The notes below the pieces were generated by a model. That model did not search any database. It was not told where the DNA came from and saw nothing but the letters and a program-made list of their open reading frames with translations. Position numbers and translations under genes: made by a program. A DNA stretch of 9,578 bases from positions 1 to 9,578 of the forward strand of contig JAQVQF010000077.1 in assembly GCA_028701715.1 (NCBI GenBank), written 5' to 3'. Each line of letters begins with the position of its first letter. Position 1 is the first letter of the stretch. Positions 1 to 6,108 of this stretch are shown here, piece after piece. This stretch comes from Eubacteriales bacterium (GTDB lineage: Bacteria; Bacillota; Clostridia; Oscillospirales; CAG-382).

Positions 1-53
1 ACAATTACATCTTTTAAATCGAGAAGTTTTGTGCTATTATCATTGCAGGGCAT
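1..53 (-). CDS. N-terminus of a probable ISL3-family transposase (partial)
   Basis: Only the first 17 codons are in the window, reading MPCNDNSTKLLDLKDVI and still open at the edge. The ATG at 53-51 is preceded by GGAG at 65-62 with an 8-nt spacer, a good Clostridia ribosome binding site. A TKLLxLKDVI-like opening is typical of ISL3-family DDE transposases, just ahead of the strands that lead into their N-terminal zinc-binding domain. The leader and the GGCTCT tip at 179-174 agree with this. The fragment is too short for certainty, and whether the rest of the gene is intact cannot be seen. Confidence 0.5.
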   Translation of the reverse strand, partial: MPCNDNSTKLLDLKDVI

Positions 54-179
54 ATTTTCGTCTCCGTTTCATGGTGTTTTGCAATTCCCATTTTAACGGA
101 TTCGATAAAAATATGCTCTACTTTTTTTGTTTCTTATTTGTAGATTATTTTCCTTTACCCCAACATTTATTATAGAGCC
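1..179 (-). mobile_element. 5' end of a probable ISL3-family insertion sequence (partial)
   Basis: Read on the minus strand from 179, the sequence begins GGCTCTATAATAAATG. GGCTCT is the typical tip of ISL3-family (IS204/IS1001/IS1165) terminal repeats. About 125 nt further in, a good ribosome binding site (GGAG, 8-nt spacer) precedes an open frame that runs off the window and resembles the start of ISL3 transposases. The other end is outside the window, so neither the inverted repeat nor the expected 8-bp target duplication (candidate copy at 180-187, TTTTTATA) can be confirmed. The family call is recognition from a short stretch. Confidence 0.5.
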
Positions 180-239
180 TTTTTATATAATTGGCGTAAA
201 ATGCAGTATACTTATTATATATAAAACAATAAAAACTAA

Positions 240-254
240 GGGGCTGTGACGAAA
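240..254 (+). repeat. Left terminal inverted repeat of the IS1182-family element
   Basis: GGGGCTGTGACGAAA matches the complement of 2035-2049 at 15 of 15 positions. If the flanking AAG and CCTT are counted, the similarity runs slightly further out, so the exact outer edge is uncertain by a few bases. Confidence 0.88.
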
Positions 255-262
255 CAGTCGAA

Positions 263-313
263 AAAAACAGAGCCGCAACACTACGAAAAGTAGTGCAAAG
301 CGGCTCTGTTTTT
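263..313 (+). terminator. Terminator-like hairpin in the left end of the IS
   Basis: Bases 263-276 (AAAAACAGAGCCGC) pair perfectly with 300-313 (GCGGCTCTGTTTTT), a 14-bp stem. Inside it, CACTAC (279-284) pairs with GTAGTG (290-295) around a GAAAA loop. The GC-rich stem with A- and T-tracts at its foot is the form of a bidirectional intrinsic terminator. It lies between the IS tip and the transposase promoter, so its likely job is to stop outside transcription from entering the transposase gene, as known for other IS families. The role is inferred; the fold is read directly. Confidence 0.75.
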
Positions 314-321
314 GGTATAAT
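313..321 (+). promoter_or_regulatory. Extended -10 promoter of the transposase gene
   Basis: TGGTATAAT is a consensus -10 (TATAAT, 316-321) with the TGn extension. No good -35 lies 16-18 bp upstream, where the hairpin arm sits. Transcription would start near 328, directly at the ATG at 329, giving a leaderless or nearly leaderless mRNA. That fits the absence of a ribosome binding site before this ATG. Confidence 0.5.
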
Positions 322-328
322 TGAGTTG

Positions 329-1897
329 ATGAAAAAACAACTAACCGAGAATAATTATCGCACATTTTCTCGGAATGTGCAACTGAAAATTGATGAAATT
401 TCTGCGGAAAAGGTAATACCTGCAAACGACAGCGTGCGGCTCTTAGACCAAATCGTAGAGGAAATAGATTTAAGACCTCTCGAAAGAGCACTAAAACGCA
501 GCGGTCGGAAGCACCGTACAAATCCCGTCACCATGTTGAAAATAATATTGTATTCCGCGATGGAACGCAAATACGCAAGCCGTCCCATAGACGAAGCCTG
601 CTTGCGTGACATCAACTACATCTGGCTTTTGAATGGCGAGCCTGCACCAAGCTACAGAGCAATTTGCCGTTTCCGCAGTGAAGTTTTAAGCGAATGCAGC
701 GAAGAGATATTTTATGAACTGATCCACAAACTGAAGGAACTGGGCGAAATAACATTTGAGCATTTGTTTGTAGACGGGACAAAGATTGAAGCCAATGCCA
801 ACAAATATAGCTTTGTGTGGCAGAAAAGCACAAATAAATACGAAAACAAAACAATTCAAAAGCTCGGAAAGCTGTTTGATGAATTATGCAATAAATACGG
901 TATTATGGCGCAAACATCGGACGAGCTGCTGGCAATGCTGCATGAACGCAGCCACGCTCCCTTTGTACACGGCCGCGGAAAACGTAAAAGTGAGCTGCAG
1001 CGAGACATTGAACAGCTTGAGGAACTCATGGAACGTAAAGCAAAATATTCAGAATATCAGGAAATATTCAAAGGCAGAAACAGCTTTTCCAAAACAGACC
1101 CGGATTCTACCTTTATGCACATGAAGGAAGATCATATGAGAAACTCACAGCTGAAGCCGGGTTACAACATACAATTTGCAGTTGAGGGTGAATATATCAC
1201 AGGAGTCGATGTATCCAGTGAACGAAGCGACCAGCTGACGCTGATCCCTTTGCTTGAAGAGATGGAGAAGCACAGTGTGACGTATGATGACGTGACCTGC
1301 GATGCAGGTTACGAAAGTGAAGAAAATTACACATACTTTGAAGAAAAAGAAACAGAATGCTACATAAAACCGCAAAATTACGAACGAAGCAAAACGCGAA
1401 AATTCAAAAACAATATGTGTCTGCGTGAAAACATGCCTTACGATGAAGCTTTGGATGAATATACATGTCAAAACGGCAGGAAGCTCAAAGCCGTTTATGA
1501 AGGTACGCGTAAAAGCAAATCGGGTTTTGAAAGCACTGTTACATATTACGAGTGCGAGGATTGCGCATCCTGTCCTCATAAAAAGAGCTGCACCCGTTCA
1601 AAGGGAAACCGTAAAATGCAGGTTTCCAAACGGTTCGTAGAACAACGCAAAAAATCATTGGAGCGTATCACCTCACCGATGGGAATCCTCTTGAGAACCA
1701 ATCGTTCCATTCAATCCGAGGGAGCATTTGGCGTTGTAAAACAGGATTATGGCTTCCAGCGATTTTCGCACCGTGGCAAAAAGAATGTTTTTACTGAAAT
1801 TCTGATCGTGGCAATGGGGTACAACATCAATAAATACCATAACAAAATTCAGGAAAATCGCACCGGTTCACAATTACACGAAAAATTTATTGCTTAG
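329..1897 (+). CDS. IS1182-family DDE transposase
   Basis: This 522-residue protein would cut and join the ends of the surrounding IS. An N-terminal DUF772-type DNA-binding region (about 30-130, with HRTNPVTMLKIILYSAMER) is followed by an RNase H-like catalytic core. The likely DDE triad is D149 in LFVDGTKIEANANKYSF, D325 in CDAGYESEENY and E464 in SEGAFGVVKQDYGFQRF. A charged, probably coiled-coil insertion lies at about 216-245. A cysteine cluster, C409/C412/C415/C421, is the zinc-ribbon-like part usual in DDE_Tnp_1_6 transposases. I chose ATG 329 over an in-frame ATG at 293 because 293 lies inside the hairpin and upstream of the -10. The frame is intact and of normal family length. There is no Shine-Dalgarno sequence, so expression is probably low or leaderless. 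Confidence 0.93.
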   Translation: MKKQLTENNYRTFSRNVQLKIDEISAEKVIPANDSVRLLDQIVEEIDLRPLERALKRSGRKHRTNPVTMLKIILYSAMERKYASRPIDEACLRDINYIWLLNGEPAPSYRAICRFRSEVLSECSEEIFYELIHKLKELGEITFEHLFVDGTKIEANANKYSFVWQKSTNKYENKTIQKLGKLFDELCNKYGIMAQTSDELLAMLHERSHAPFVHGRGKRKSELQRDIEQLEELMERKAKYSEYQEIFKGRNSFSKTDPDSTFMHMKEDHMRNSQLKPGYNIQFAVEGEYITGVDVSSERSDQLTLIPLLEEMEKHSVTYDDVTCDAGYESEENYTYFEEKETECYIKPQNYERSKTRKFKNNMCLRENMPYDEALDEYTCQNGRKLKAVYEGTRKSKSGFESTVTYYECEDCASCPHKKSCTRSKGNRKMQVSKRFVEQRKKSLERITSPMGILLRTNRSIQSEGAFGVVKQDYGFQRFSHRGKKNVFTEILIVAMGYNINKYHNKIQENRTGSQLHEKFIA

Positions 1898-1926
1898 ATA
1901 ACATCAAAACAGAAAAGTTTTCCACA

Positions 1927-1942
1927 AAGGGTGCATACCCTT
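1927..1942 (+). other. Small palindrome after the transposase stop
   Basis: AAGGGT and ACCCTT pair around a GCAT loop, 30 bp beyond the transposase stop codon. With no T-run following, it is at best a weak terminator or an mRNA-stabilising stem. Confidence 0.35.
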
Positions 1943-2014
1943 GCTTTGCTGTGCTCTAATTTCGGTGGCTGGCAGCACTTTTTCAACATTATTACCGTTT
2001 TTTGTCAATATGAA

Positions 2015-2049
2015 GGAGCTGTACGAAATTTTCATTTCGTCACAGCCCC
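2015..2049 (+). other. Self-complementary right end of the IS
   Basis: GGAGCTGTACGAAAT (2015-2029) is a near copy of the terminal repeat in inverted order. It pairs with ATTTCGTCACAGCCCC (2034-2049) across a TTTC loop, with only an A/G change and a one-base bulge. The right tip of the element can therefore fold into a hairpin. Its function, such as end recognition or protection, is not known. Confidence 0.55.
2035..2049 (-). repeat. Right terminal inverted repeat of the IS1182-family element
   Basis: TTTCGTCACAGCCCC is the exact complement of the left repeat. It also pairs with a near copy of the repeat just inside the element (2015-2029), so this end can fold on itself, which the left end does not do in the same way. 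Confidence 0.88.
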
Positions 2050-2084
2050 CTTTTATTTTAACCTTTATCTTTTATCCTTTTGGA

Positions 2085-3110
2085 TTAACCTCTGTCCGTA
2101 AACACGGGTTTGGCGTCGCCGTCTGATTCCGGTTTATAATACGGCTTAATCATATATGTGTCTATCACCGGGAAAACGCAGTACGCCGCAATAAAATAGA
2201 TAAGACCTATGGTAAACAGAAAGGGTATCAGCACCCCGACCGACGGTAAAAACATAAATATATACACATTTATCAACACGGTTAAGGCGATTCCCAGCAC
2301 CGCGCAGATATTCCGTTTAATTCCCAGCAGCGAGAAAATAAAGGCGTTTTTTATAAGCTTTGTGAGCTTCAGATCGAAGGTGATAAGCAGAAGATAAAAA
2401 TACATGCGCATTATCAGATATATGGCGGTAAACGCTATTGTCAGATAGAAAAACAGCTGCAAATAATAGGTCACGCGGTTGGCTCCGTAAAAAAGCAGCG
2501 CATTGTAAAGCAAATAGCATATGCCTATGTCGAGAACGCCGACAATCAAGCCCTGCTTGAAATTCTTTTTTATCGAATACCAGAAATCATGCCATATAAA
2601 GAGATGATTGCGTCTGATGAAGCCCCTTGTGAGATATGCCATCCCAACATTGGAAAGACCGAAAGTGATTATGAGAGAATAACCGGAATAGATTAGGATT
2701 TTGGTCCAAATCGTCCATACCGATATATTCATCGTGACGCCGTATACACCCGCGTACGACAGGACGGTCGCGGATGAATTATCATACTGCAGCATGCCGT
2801 AAACCTGCTGGTACAGCGGCGAGGACGGCGTGGTGATGGTGTTGTTGGTATAGCCCGTAAACGTAAACAGAATCAGCAGCAGAGAAAAATTAATCAGTAT
2901 AAATAATAGGCTGATTCTTGTTATATCCCCGAAACGGAATTTTAAGAAGGAAAAAAAATTAAAGAAATCGTATTTTCCGTTAAAATATGCCTGCTTTTTG
3001 GTTATCCCCTTGTCCTTTTTGTTTTTTGAAGGAGAAAAGAACGAAAAGATTTTATTGTCGCCGTTGCTTTCTTTGTCGTTGTTTTCGTTTTTATTCTTAT
3101 TTTCGGCCAC
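2085..3110 (-). CDS. DUF624-family (YesL-like) integral membrane protein
   Basis: The protein has 341 residues. The first 40 or so are hydrophilic and rich in K, N and D, with no signal peptide. About six hydrophobic segments follow (near 65-86, 132-155, 185-208, 213-245, 268-288 and 291-315). The central stretch NVGMAYLTRGFIRRN...FKQG resembles the conserved region of DUF624/YesL proteins, which are often near carbohydrate-uptake genes in Firmicutes and whose biochemical role is unknown. The start is GTG at 3110. A possible AAAGG lies 12 nt upstream, and the stop of a six-codon open frame overlaps the start (TAGTG). It is the last gene of the proC operon, 54 bp after the recombinase. No terminator is seen before the IS. 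Confidence 0.72.
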   Translation of the reverse strand: MAENKNKNENNDKESNGDNKIFSFFSPSKNKKDKGITKKQAYFNGKYDFFNFFSFLKFRFGDITRISLLFILINFSLLLILFTFTGYTNNTITTPSSPLYQQVYGMLQYDNSSATVLSYAGVYGVTMNISVWTIWTKILIYSGYSLIITFGLSNVGMAYLTRGFIRRNHLFIWHDFWYSIKKNFKQGLIVGVLDIGICYLLYNALLFYGANRVTYYLQLFFYLTIAFTAIYLIMRMYFYLLLITFDLKLTKLIKNAFIFSLLGIKRNICAVLGIALTVLINVYIFMFLPSVGVLIPFLFTIGLIYFIAAYCVFPVIDTYMIKPYYKPESDGDAKPVFTDRG

Positions 3111-3164
3111 TACCGTACCATGCCTTTCATGCTCGAATAAGCCTTATGCGATATATTTATATTA

Positions 3165-4070
3165 TTATGCTCTCGGATGAAATCTCATATAGCTCATTTT
3201 GACCTTGTCCTTCAAAAACTGTGCGTACCGCTGAGTAGAGGAAATGTCACTATGTCCGAGAATTTCCTGTATTTCGTGTATATCCGCGCCGTTTTCGAGC
3301 AAATGAGCCGCAAATGAATGCCGCAATGTGTGCGGGGTTATATCCTGCTTGATTTTTGCCTCGGCGGCGTAGAATTTCAATATCTTCCAGAAGCCCTGCC
3401 TTGTCATCCTTTCGCCCGATATGTTAACGAAGAGCGCTTTTTCTTCCGGATTTTCAATCAGCAGCTTTCTGGATTTTTCTATGTATTCCTGCAGGGATTT
3501 TACCGCGATTTTGTAAAGCGGTATAAACCTTGCCTTTTCATCGTCGCCCACCTTTAAAAACGGTATTGAAAAATTAACGTCCTCAATGTTCAACGAAATA
3601 AGCTCGGTAACCTTGATACCCGTGGCATAAAGCAGCTCAAGCATGGCTTTGTCGCGCATACCCTTTAAATCCCTTGTGTCCGGCTGGGAAAGCAGAAGAT
3701 CTATTTCCTTATTGGTAAGTATATGAGGTCCTTTTTTTTCGGCCTTATCGTTATGTACCTCCTTCGCCGGATTGGTTTTCACAACGTTTTCTGAAAGCAG
3801 GAACTGAAAAAGGCTTCTCAACGCCGACAAAGAACGGCTGGCGGACGAAGCGGAAAGGCCTGTGTCGGCAAGCCATTTTTTAAATTCGAACACCTTTACG
3901 ACAGTGATTTCGGTATAAAAGGCCGTATTTATTCCGTTGGTGAATTCTTCGAATTTCGTTAAATCCCTTCTGTATGCCTGAAGAGTATTATCCGAGGAAT
4001 CCTTTGTCTGTTTTAAAAAATCCAGGTACGCGTTTATCCCGCCTGTTATCCTGTTTCTCACGTCGTTCAT
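3165..4070 (-). CDS. xerD: XerC/XerD-type tyrosine recombinase
   Basis: This 301-residue protein has the normal Xer length. The N-terminal SAM-like DNA-binding domain spans about 8-100 and the catalytic domain about 115-301. Visible active-site residues are the beta-hairpin lysine K179 (DEKARFIPL), H247 and R250 (HTLRHSFAAHLL), H273 (LGHSDISSTQ) and the nucleophile Y282 (QRYAQ). The box that normally reads ATGLRVSEL reads ATGIKVTEL, placing K153 at the first catalytic arginine (codon AAG, 3614-3612). Xer proteins resolve chromosome dimers at dif, and the position after a SpoIIM-like gene matches the xerD neighbourhood of many Firmicutes. The ATG is preceded by AAAGG at 7 nt, and the upstream gene ends 14 bp away. 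The lysine leaves open a specialised or weakened enzyme. Confidence 0.88.
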   Translation of the reverse strand: MNDVRNRITGGINAYLDFLKQTKDSSDNTLQAYRRDLTKFEEFTNGINTAFYTEITVVKVFEFKKWLADTGLSASSASRSLSALRSLFQFLLSENVVKTNPAKEVHNDKAEKKGPHILTNKEIDLLLSQPDTRDLKGMRDKAMLELLYATGIKVTELISLNIEDVNFSIPFLKVGDDEKARFIPLYKIAVKSLQEYIEKSRKLLIENPEEKALFVNISGERMTRQGFWKILKFYAAEAKIKQDITPHTLRHSFAAHLLENGADIHEIQEILGHSDISSTQRYAQFLKDKVKMSYMRFHPRA

Positions 4071-4084
4071 TTTTTAGCCTTTCG

Positions 4085-4657
4085 CTATGCGGCAAAGCCC
4101 GCGGCAACACCGTACAGCATTATTATTATCACATATATTATTGTTTTTACCGAAAGAGATATTACATTATGGGGTTTGAAAATCTGTTTTATACCGTATT
4201 TCGCTTTATCGTAGGAAAGGTAAATTTCCGTTTCATATAAAATCGAAAAGAAAATAAAAACCGTAATAAGCATCAATGCGTAAAAATTCCGTTGCATTCC
4301 GAAGAACAAACCCGCCTTTAACGCCATATATGCGGAAAAAGCCAACGCAACGGCGGGACAGAATATCGTAAACGCGGATATAAACATCGTAAGCGCGGCG
4401 AGGAGTAAAAATCTGATACCACCGGAAATATATATGCCCCCGGCGCTTTTTTCCTGTATAAGGCCGAACAATCCGTCGCTGTCGGCGGCGGCAGCGTATT
4501 TCTGTGTAAAGCAGAAGCCCATAAAAATCATCGCCACATTCAGGAATAAAAGCATTATATATAAGCTTCTGCGCCGGGCAAAATATTTATCGGTCGGCTT
4601 TTCTTTTTTTTTCTTCGGCACGTACGGCACGATCGCCAGAATTTCTTTATTATCCAT
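4085..4657 (-). CDS. Five-helix membrane protein, possibly SpoIIM-like
   Basis: The protein has 190 residues. The first 31 or so are basic (KKKKEK, ARRR) and cytoplasmic in character, then come five hydrophobic segments near 33-51, 80-98, 99-120, 125-141 and 168-187. I do not recognise a diagnostic motif. SpoIIM, part of the engulfment complex in sporulation, is a slightly longer protein (a little over 200 residues) with five helices, and it often lies next to xerD in Firmicutes, so topology and position suggest a divergent SpoIIM. This is inference from context; it could also be an unrelated membrane protein. The ATG has only a distant GGGAG (13-nt spacer). It lies 59 bp after proC and 14 bp before the recombinase, so it is probably co-transcribed. 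Confidence 0.65.
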   Translation of the reverse strand: MDNKEILAIVPYVPKKKKEKPTDKYFARRRSLYIMLLFLNVAMIFMGFCFTQKYAAAADSDGLFGLIQEKSAGGIYISGGIRFLLLAALTMFISAFTIFCPAVALAFSAYMALKAGLFFGMQRNFYALMLITVFIFFSILYETEIYLSYDKAKYGIKQIFKPHNVISLSVKTIIYVIIIMLYGVAAGFAA

Positions 4658-4716
4658 AACGTATAATGCACTCCCTCATACGTTACAGAATATTCGGACA
4701 TGCCCTGAAATATTAC

Positions 4717-5550
4717 TTATGCCTTCGTTAGTTCTTGCGTTATTTCATTCGCGCGTACCGTACATGCGTTCATCGCTGCTTTAATATCGGCTTCAAAATT
4801 ACCTTCATAGAGCTTTTCAAGCGCCTTCAAGGTCGTACCGTTGGGGGATGATACTTCCTCTATCAGCCTTTCAATGCTCTTTCCCGAACGCCTTACCATT
4901 TGTACGGAGCCTTCCACGGTTTTCAATATAAGCGGCAAAGCGTTTTCCTTCGCTATTCCGTTTTCCTCCGCGCCGTCAAGCATGGCTTTGATAAACAGAT
5001 AAACGTAAGCCGGAGATGAGCCGTTTACGGATATAATACCGTTCATCTGTGATTCCTCCAGCACGGTTATAACCGCTATTTCCGAAATGATACGGCATAT
5101 GTATTCAAAGCTTTTTTTGTCTGTAATATCATTCTTGGATATCGCCACCGCTCCCATACCCACCAGCATCGGTGTTGACGGCATGGTTCTTATCACCGGC
5201 GCTTCAAAGCCGAGACAGGAATTTATATAGGAAATCGGCACGCCGGCGCATACGCTGATGAAGGTTTTCCCTTTCAATTCAATTCCGGAATCCTTAAGTC
5301 CGTTTAATGCTTCGCTTACCTGATATGGCTTGACGCATATAAAAACATAATCGGCTGCGGCTATATCGTTGCAGCTTTTTGCTTTTATGACGTTGATATC
5401 CTTGTAATTATCATATTGACCTGTATATTTGTCGAAAATTATTATGTTACCTTCCGGCAGTATTCCCGTCGTAATGAATCCCCTGATAAACGCGGACGCT
5501 ATATTGCCCGCTCCGACAAACGCCACAACCGGGATCGCTTTATTTTCCAT
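4717..5550 (-). CDS. proC: Pyrroline-5-carboxylate reductase
   Basis: This enzyme reduces pyrroline-5-carboxylate to proline with NAD(P)H in the cytoplasm, the last step of proline synthesis. With this start it has 277 residues, close to the family norm. The Rossmann nucleotide-binding motif is FVGAGNIASA (11-20), followed by ICVKP (71-75), RTMPSTP (121-127) and the C-terminal dimerisation and active-site motifs GSSPAYVY (177-184) and EVSSPNGTT (232-240). I chose the ATG at 5550 because GAGG lies 12 nt upstream; an in-frame ATG at 5568 would itself overlap that site. It is the first gene of a minus-strand operon. The other proline-synthesis genes (proA, proB) are not in the window. Confidence 0.95.
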   Translation of the reverse strand: MENKAIPVVAFVGAGNIASAFIRGFITTGILPEGNIIIFDKYTGQYDNYKDINVIKAKSCNDIAAADYVFICVKPYQVSEALNGLKDSGIELKGKTFISVCAGVPISYINSCLGFEAPVIRTMPSTPMLVGMGAVAISKNDITDKKSFEYICRIISEIAVITVLEESQMNGIISVNGSSPAYVYLFIKAMLDGAEENGIAKENALPLILKTVEGSVQMVRRSGKSIERLIEEVSSPNGTTLKALEKLYEGNFEADIKAAMNACTVRANEITQELTKA

Positions 5551-5586
5551 TTTATATATATACCTCATCTTAAATTAGTCGGAAAT

Positions 5587-5629
5587 AAACGCCGTAAACA
5601 CATAAACACACCGAATAAATCCGGCGTTT
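5587..5629 (-). promoter_or_regulatory. Hairpin in the proC leader
   Basis: AAACGCCG (5587-5594) is complementary to CGGCGTTT (5622-5629) across 27 nt. On the transcribed strand CCG and CGG within CCGGATTTATTCGG can form a competing small stem. No T-run follows, so this is not a plain terminator. It may simply be mRNA structure ahead of proC, or part of an attenuation-like switch. Confidence 0.35.
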
Positions 5630-5653
5630 TACGCTTAGCTTCCCATGCTTTGG

Positions 5654-5674
5654 GGTTAACTTTTTGCGGTTAAC
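5654..5674 (-). repeat. Two GTTAACC direct repeats at the proC transcription start
   Basis: The heptamer GGTTAAC (plus strand) occurs at 5654-5660 and again at 5668-5674, exactly 14 bp apart, and each contains the palindrome GTTAAC. They begin 3 bp after the proposed -10 and cover the expected transcription start, a typical place for a repressor site. The regulator is unknown. Confidence 0.4.
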
Positions 5675-5677
5675 AAT

Positions 5678-5706
5678 AATATATACCATCTTCAGAAAAA
5701 ATTCAA
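5678..5706 (-). promoter_or_regulatory. Probable promoter of the proC operon
   Basis: On the minus strand TTGAAT (5706-5701) and TATATT (5683-5678) are separated by 17 bp, a good sigma-A-type match. Transcription would start near 5671, giving a leader of about 120 nt before the proC ATG at 5550. Confidence 0.55.
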
Positions 5707-5972
5707 TACCTTTCCGATAATTTGTAAAATATTGTACATTATGACCAATGATTATGTAAATTGCATTATGTCAACCTTGTGAACCGTTCCTCATATTGTG
5801 CCTCGGTCGGCCGTATATTACAAGATATTGAATTGTTATTGCCATAAGGCTTTATTTTATATCAATCACGGCTTGGCATAATATACAAACCGAAATGAGC
5901 AAAATCGCCGTTTTACCGTTTTGATGCGTAAAACCGTTTTGTGTTTATGTGCATTCTCTTTCGGCGAAATAA

Positions 5973-6054
5973 AAACGGCTCCGTCCGCTTCTGCGTTTTA
6001 TGGGGTAATATCTTTTCATATTACCGCAATCATACGCTATGCGGGGAGCCGTTT
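5973..6054 (-). terminator. Long structured terminator after the cohesin-like gene
   Basis: Four nested stems make one 82-nt structure: AAACGGCTCC/GGAGCCGTTT (5973-5982 with 6045-6054), CCGC/GCGG (5985-5988 with 6041-6044), GCGT/ACGC (5993-5996 with 6034-6037) and GGTAATAT/ATATTACC (6004-6011 with 6018-6025) around a CTTTTC loop. That is 26 base pairs in total. On the minus strand the foot is followed by TTTTTATTT, so it can terminate the gene ending at 6109. It is more elaborate than a usual intrinsic terminator. Confidence 0.7.
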
Positions 6055-6108
6055 ACATTTTCAGTTACAAGTACGTTTAATTTGATTTAACCGATAACAG
6101 ACTTCTGT

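Larger units (their letters stand above)
240..2049 (+). mobile_element. Complete IS1182-family insertion sequence
   Basis: The element is about 1810 bp long and bounded by perfect 15-bp inverted repeats (GGGGCTGTGACGAAA at 240-254; complement at 2035-2049). It holds a single full-length DDE transposase. Length, single frame and transposase type fit the IS1182 family. No clear target duplication is visible. The outer flanks, aataaaaactaa on the left and cttttatttt on the right, form an AT-rich inverted repeat, so the element may have entered a small palindrome. A few bases may belong to either IS or host: the left flank ends AAG and the right continues CCTT. The intact frame and perfect ends suggest a recent, possibly active copy. 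Confidence 0.9.
5569..6108 (-). other. 540-bp gene-free region between proC and the cohesin-like gene
   Basis: No convincing gene was found on either strand; the longest candidates of their own are peptides of about a dozen codons without a good start signal. The region holds the proC promoter and leader on its left (5551-5706) and a structured terminator on its right (5973-6054). Between them, 5707-5972 is AT-rich. It contains a short inverted repeat, GTTTTAC (5910-5916) with GTAAAAC (5928-5934), set among recurring CCGTTTT/AAAACGG strings. The rest shows nothing I can name. Confidence 0.5.

Noticed and set aside
293..328. Upstream in-frame ATG for the transposase
   Set aside because: It lies in the hairpin, upstream of the -10 element, and has no ribosome binding site; the 12 extra residues are not typical of the family.
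1145..1579. 144-codon minus-strand open frame inside the transposase
   Set aside because: It lies wholly antisense to a clear DDE transposase and has no recognisable domain or start signal.
4434..4784. 116-codon plus-strand open frame
   Set aside because: It runs antisense across the SpoIIM-like gene and the end of proC and looks like low-complexity shadow sequence.
5416..5673. 85-codon plus-strand open frame over the proC start and leader
   Set aside because: It is antisense to proC, has no ribosome binding site and no recognisable protein features.
5560..5680. T-box riboswitch upstream of proC
   Set aside because: The leader is too short and lacks the conserved T-box sequence and a terminator/antiterminator pair.
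5743..5790. 13-codon peptide frame (MTNDYVNCIMSTL)
   Set aside because: There is no ribosome binding site or promoter, and a frame this short is expected by chance.
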